DNA from: Amorphochlora amoebiformis
Lineage: Eukaryota; Cercozoa; Chlorarachniophyceae
DNA length: 64,000 nucleotides
Assembly (NCBI GenBank): GCA_054601695.1
Contig: BAAHQB010000011.1
Coordinates: 930,001-994,000, forward strand
Direction: 5' to 3'
The notes beneath the pieces are model-generated. The model saw nothing but the letters and a program-made list of their open reading frames with translations, had not been told where the DNA came from and made no database searches. A program made the position numbers and the translations under genes. This document shows, piece by piece, positions 1 through 64,000 of the stretch (the stretch's first letter is position 1; each line of letters starts with the position of its first letter).

Positions 1-849
<849 letters not shown>

Positions 850-1164
850 GGATGAAGAAGAAGTCAAGATAGAGAGGAGGTACCATCAAAACCATGTACA
901 TCCACATACGATACATACAGAAACAACACCCTTCCCCGTCCGTTGGTCATCTTCAAACCGCACGAATCGACCCGAATCCATATCCTTGAAATCAGCTACG
1001 TATCTATAATTAGGGCTTCAATGGCTGCTAAGACAGCAACAAACGATACGCTTTTTTGGTGGAATATTGTGCAGCAAATACGGATGCCCCGTGAGTTAGG
1101 AATCTATCTGATGATATATATGTGTAGATATTATGTATATATATAATGTATATATATATATATA

Positions 1165-1218
<54 letters not shown>

Positions 1219-1236
1219 TAATACATGTATAATATT

Positions 1237-1288
<52 letters not shown>

Positions 1289-1322
1289 GTATATATACAA
1301 TATACATATATAACAATATATA

Positions 1323-1366
<44 letters not shown>

Positions 1367-1527
1367 TGTGTGTGTATAACTGGACACGTATACATACATA
1401 CAATTTATATTTATGTATAAATAGACACGTAATACATGTACAAATCTGCATACACACTCGAAGTATAATTGTGCATATATAAATATACATAAATATATCT
1501 TTGTATATAAATATACATATATATATA

Positions 1528-1586
<59 letters not shown>

Positions 1587-1927
1587 CAAGTTTTTTGTAC
1601 AAAATTTTAATTATCAAAATTGTGGTTAAATCATCTCAAACAATATAATGATCACTTAACCCCTCAGCTCAATACCTCTGTGATTCGACAAAGTTCAAAA
1701 AGTTGATTGTGAGAGTGAGAGCTATTTGCGACAAGATGGAACTGAAGTATTCAGGTTCATCACAGCTCCTATTATTTAAGACTATCAATTTTGATATTTT
1801 TTGTATCTCCGCAGTACCAGATGGGGGAAAGCAACGCAAATCAGAATTTCCGATTCTAAAGGACGAGCTTTCAAAAGAGCAACTCGATGATCTAAAAAAG
1901 AGAATTTCCCTGCTGGTCATCGACTAG
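850..1927 (+). CDS. 3' end of an unrecognised protein gene (5' part outside window)
   Basis: Three exons join in phase. Exon 850-879 follows acceptor ATTCAG and ends at GTACC; it encodes the acidic DEEEVKIER. Exon 921-1090 follows ACATACAG, ends at a strong GTGAGT donor, and contains [20 protein letters not shown]. Exon 1668-1927 follows CCCTCAG, starts [20 protein letters not shown] and stops at TAG 1925-1927. The 577-nt intron between the last two exons carries the TA repeats. Phases are 2+1 and 1+2, so both joins keep the frame. A further 60-nt intron (1755-1814, GTTCAT to CTCCGCAG) is possible; it is a multiple of three, so splicing or retention both keep the frame. The C-terminus is charged ([15 protein letters not shown]). 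I do not recognise the family. The start lies left of the window. The gene converges on the gene ending at 2444. Confidence 0.6.
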
Positions 1928-2443
1928 CTGGAAACTTACGGGAAACAAGATCTCTTACGGGAAACAGATCTTGTTTCCACGTTTTTTTTTCAGGAAGTCG
2001 CGCGGTGACCGATGAACTTGAATTTGTACTATTGAACTTGGTAGATGGTTCGTGGCGCAGCTTGGCAATGTGAAATGAATTTTTAGTTAATTTAGAATTA
2101 TCAGCGCTGCACATGTCCCTACTGTCACCTACAGAGATAGCTACTACTAGCCTACTGGAGCTAGCCTATCTACTAGATCTAGCTATGTGTATCAAGTGTA
2201 TGCTCAAGTAGAAGTTAACCATAGCTTTATCTCATAGCATTTTTACTAGTTTGTGGAGTTAGTCCTGTCCGATGTGAGAGATTATCTAGATTATCTAGAT
2301 TATATCTCTAGATCCGCAGCCAACTACTACTGCACAACTAGAACTAATATAATTACTCTGGATACTAGTCACGTCGTGGGTACGGTTTCTAGTCCGAAGT
2401 TCATAATCACTGGTTAAATCACCTGGCGCAATTGTTTCGCAAG
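1928..2443. other. Intergenic spacer between convergent genes, with a short direct repeat
   Basis: This is unique, TA-microsatellite-free sequence between the stop codons of two convergent genes. Near its left end, CTTACGGGAAACA occurs twice (about 1936-1948 and 1955-1967), the second copy followed by GATCTTG. The middle part (2130-2360) has many CTAG-containing words and resembles the CTAG-rich DNA near 39960 and 63640. No exon is apparent. Terminators or polyadenylation signals cannot be placed with confidence. Confidence 0.5.
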
Positions 2444-9714
<7,271 letters not shown>

Positions 9715-9721
9715 CTGCAAG

Positions 9722-10560
9722 TTAATTGAGAGAGAGGAGAGAAGAATGAGAGGGAGGGAGGAAGGAAAAAGAGGGAAGAAAGAGAGAGAGGGAGTGGAGA
9801 GGAGAGGATAAGAGAGTGGGAGAGGAGAGGGGAGAGAGGAGAGAGGAGAAGAGAGGAAAAGAGAGGAGAAGAGAGGAAAGAGAGGAGATCAGAGAGGCGG
9901 AGAGAGGAGAGGAGAGCAAAGAAGAGGAGAGGAGAGAGGAGGAGCGGAGAAGAGAGAGGAGAGGAGAGGAGAGGAGAGGAGAGAAGAGAGGAGAGAGGAG
10001 AGGAGAGGAGAGAGGAGAGGCGAGGAGAGAGGAGAGGCGAGAAGAGAGGAGAGGAGAGTAGAGGAGAGAGGAGAGGAGAGGAGAGGAGAGAAGAGAGGAG
10101 AGAGGAGAGAAGAGGAGAGAGGAGAGGAGAGGAGAAAGGAGAGGAGAGAGGAGAGGAGAGGAGAGAGGAGAGGAGAGGAGAGGGGAGAGAAGAGGAGAAG
10201 AGGAGAGGAGAGGAGATGAGAAAGGAGAGGAGAGGAGAGGAAAGAGGAGAGGAGCGGAAACAGGAGAGGAGAGAAAAGAGGATAGGAAAGAGGAGAGGAG
10301 AGGAAATAGGAGAGGAGAGGAAAGAGGAGAGAAGAAAAGAGGAGAGGAGAGGAGAGGAGAGAGGATAGGATAGGAGAGCAAAGGAGAGGGGAGGATAGGA
10401 TGGATAGGAGAGGAGAGGAGAGAGGATATGATAGGAGAGGAGAGAATAGGAGAGGAGAGGATAGGAGAGGAGAGAATAGGAGAGGAGAGGATAGGAGAGG
10501 AGAGAATAGGAGAGGAGAGGATAGGAGAGGGATAGGACGACAGAGAGATCGCGAGAGACA
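9722..10560. repeat. About 840-bp purine-rich GGAGA tract
   Basis: The plus strand is almost pure A/G made of GAGAGG, GGAGA and AGAGAATAGGAGAGGAGAGG words. From about 10425 a roughly 30-bp unit recurs several times. The transcript strand of the flanking genes is therefore a polypyrimidine run. The long S/L/P-rich minus frames here are repeat translations. It lies between the last clear exon of the giant gene (10927) and the exon at 9642-9714. Confidence 0.95.
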
Positions 10561-10574
10561 AAAATAAGACCAGT

Positions 10575-10593
10575 CTATCCTGCGAACCAATGC
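10575..10593 (-). other. Possible short terminal exon of the giant gene (alternative to joining exon 9642-9714)
   Basis: After minus-strand ACAGAG, the 19 bases continue the phase of exon 10927-10999 and read HWFAG then TAG. The acceptor context is poor compared with TTAACTTGCAG before 9714, which also keeps phase. Use of this exon would end the giant protein here, at about 2,436 residues. I consider it the weaker of the two readings. Confidence 0.25.
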
Positions 10594-10700
10594 CTCTGTT
10601 TCCATCTCTCACTCTCCCCTTCCTCTCTCTCCCCGCCCCATTTCTCTCTCTCTTCCTTCTATTGCTTTCCAAATATATACATATGTATATGTATAATATG

Positions 10701-10750
<50 letters not shown>

Positions 10751-10773
10751 TATATCATTACATATATACATAC

Positions 10774-10861
<88 letters not shown>

Positions 10862-10926
10862 CTCTTTCCTCACCTTTTGTCTCTCTCCTCCTCTCTCTCT
10901 CTATATGTCTCTGAACAAGAATCCAC

Positions 10927-58745
<47,819 letters not shown>

Positions 58746-59101
58746 AACTGAAGAAATTTCGCGTTTTCCCCTGATCTATCGACACGTGATCGGAGGAATA
58801 GGATATCTTGATATCAAAGTTCTACTATACAGATATCTTAGTATTAAATTATTGAAATATAAACAAATTTTGGATATCGAAGCATATCTTACCAAATTCT
58901 TCTTAGAGGTCAAATGAAAAAAACAAATCGCTTTTCGTTTGTGTTGTCGGCGGAGGATGAGGGTGAACGGGTGCGTTTGAGCCTATGGGGCATTGTTTCC
59001 ACTAAATTAATTCGATTCAAATTGGTACGTAGGTGCGAGTCGCCTCTATCCTCTTCTCAAGTCGTCGCTGCGGTCGCAGTTTTCGGGAACGCAGCTTTGT
59101 A
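58746..59101. promoter_or_regulatory. Shared divergent promoter region (inferred)
   Basis: This 356-bp unique stretch lies between the minus-strand ATG at 58745 and the plus-strand ATG at 59102. It has no TA microsatellite. No TATA box or initiator can be assigned. An open frame at 58914-59099 starting MKKTNRFSFVLSAEDEGERV is present, but its join to the downstream gene does not keep phase. Confidence 0.5.
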
Positions 59102-63369
<4,268 letters not shown>

Positions 63370-64000
63370 TTAGCTATAGGACTCAATAACGGCCAGACTG
63401 TAAAAATGGATTAACGCAACGATGTCGGTTCCAGTTGTTCTCGGTTCTAGTTGTTGATAGTATTTGGCGTTCACTTGTGCGCTTAGCTGTTCGGCTTTAT
63501 CATGACCAAACTCTTTTAAGTGTTATATTACTCAGTATGATATATATTATTATGCTAGATCATATGACACTATACAGTAACTTAATAATTACATATACAT
63601 CACGTACAAATACATCACGGTTTCATAAATTAAAGATCACATGATACTCTAGATACTAGCTAGATGGCGTGACCCGGCCGCGTGACCCGCGTCGCCCGCG
63701 TGACCTTAGGTGACTTAATATTATAATATGTATATATATATAGTCTATATTTACTTGATATATCTCGGTATTTACATGCTAGCATGCAATATTAAATTAA
63801 TACAATTACATATATGTATATATATATATATATATAATATATATATATATATATAAATCGTAAAACACATAATAGGCTATTACTAATTTACTGTAGTATT
63901 AATACTAGAATAGCACACATCTGTTATAATTATATATGTACGCTACCTAGGCTACGCGTGTGTCTAGTGTGTGTGTGTATCTAGTGTATATATATATATA
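63370..64000. other. Region downstream of the DHHC gene, with dispersed-repeat fragment
   Basis: The sequence is unique and AT-rich after the stop codon. A GC-rich patch at 63663-63705 (GCGTGACCCGGCCGCGTGAC) is followed by GTGACTTAATATT, shared with the dispersed repeat near 45760. No exon or open frame with splice signals was found. TA runs resume from about 63800. Confidence 0.5.

Noticed and set aside
9722-10672. Minus frame of 316 residues rich in Ser, Leu and Pro
   Set aside because: Translation of the polypurine tract. The first residues (about 10540-10600) lie where a weak terminal exon might be, but the rest is repeat.

Overview
The window is nuclear DNA from an intron-rich eukaryote, most likely a unicellular one. 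Coding DNA is cut into many short exons (about 10-440 nt, typically 40-100) with GT-AG borders. Almost every intron is filled with (TA)n microsatellite, and TTAGGG-type interstitial tracts occur. I cannot name the species. Nearly all long open frames are translated TA, CT or GA repeats (IYIY, SLSL, RERE) and are not genes. Real coding sequence lies in the short unique islands between repeats. I rebuilt it by hand from acceptor and donor sites and by requiring codon phase to match across each intron.

Layout. (1) 850-1927, plus strand: 3' end of an unrecognised gene whose 5' part lies outside the window. (2) 2444-9714, minus strand: 13 exons encoding an RS-rich stretch, a RanBP2/NZF-like zinc finger, and the IBR and RING2 parts of an RBR (TRIAD) E3 ubiquitin ligase. 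(3) 10927-58745, minus strand: about 93 exons that join in phase into roughly 2,430 codons. It carries an N-terminal basic/acidic region, an RWD-like strand pair, a RING1-type zinc domain, a long charged helix, three copies of a Cys/His zinc module, beta-rich regions, an SH3-like domain and a proline-rich linker. The last clear exon of (3) also joins in phase to the first exon of (2). The two may therefore be one gene of about 106 exons, 56 kb and 2,801 residues, with an RBR ligase split between its two ends. (4) 59102-63369, plus strand: a complete DHHC palmitoyltransferase gene of 9 exons, divergent from (3) across a 356-bp shared promoter region.

The first introns of both divergent genes are short (about 53-73 nt) and lack TA repeats. 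TA expansion starts beyond about 57.4 kb on one side and 59.9 kb on the other. Introns also hold telomere-like tracts, long GA/CT tracts, decayed copies of neighbouring exons, and a dispersed repeat family containing CCGGGTACTACCGG and CGATCTCC motifs. Three introns appear to use GC-AG borders after AAG. No rRNA, tRNA, CRISPR array or autonomous transposon was seen.
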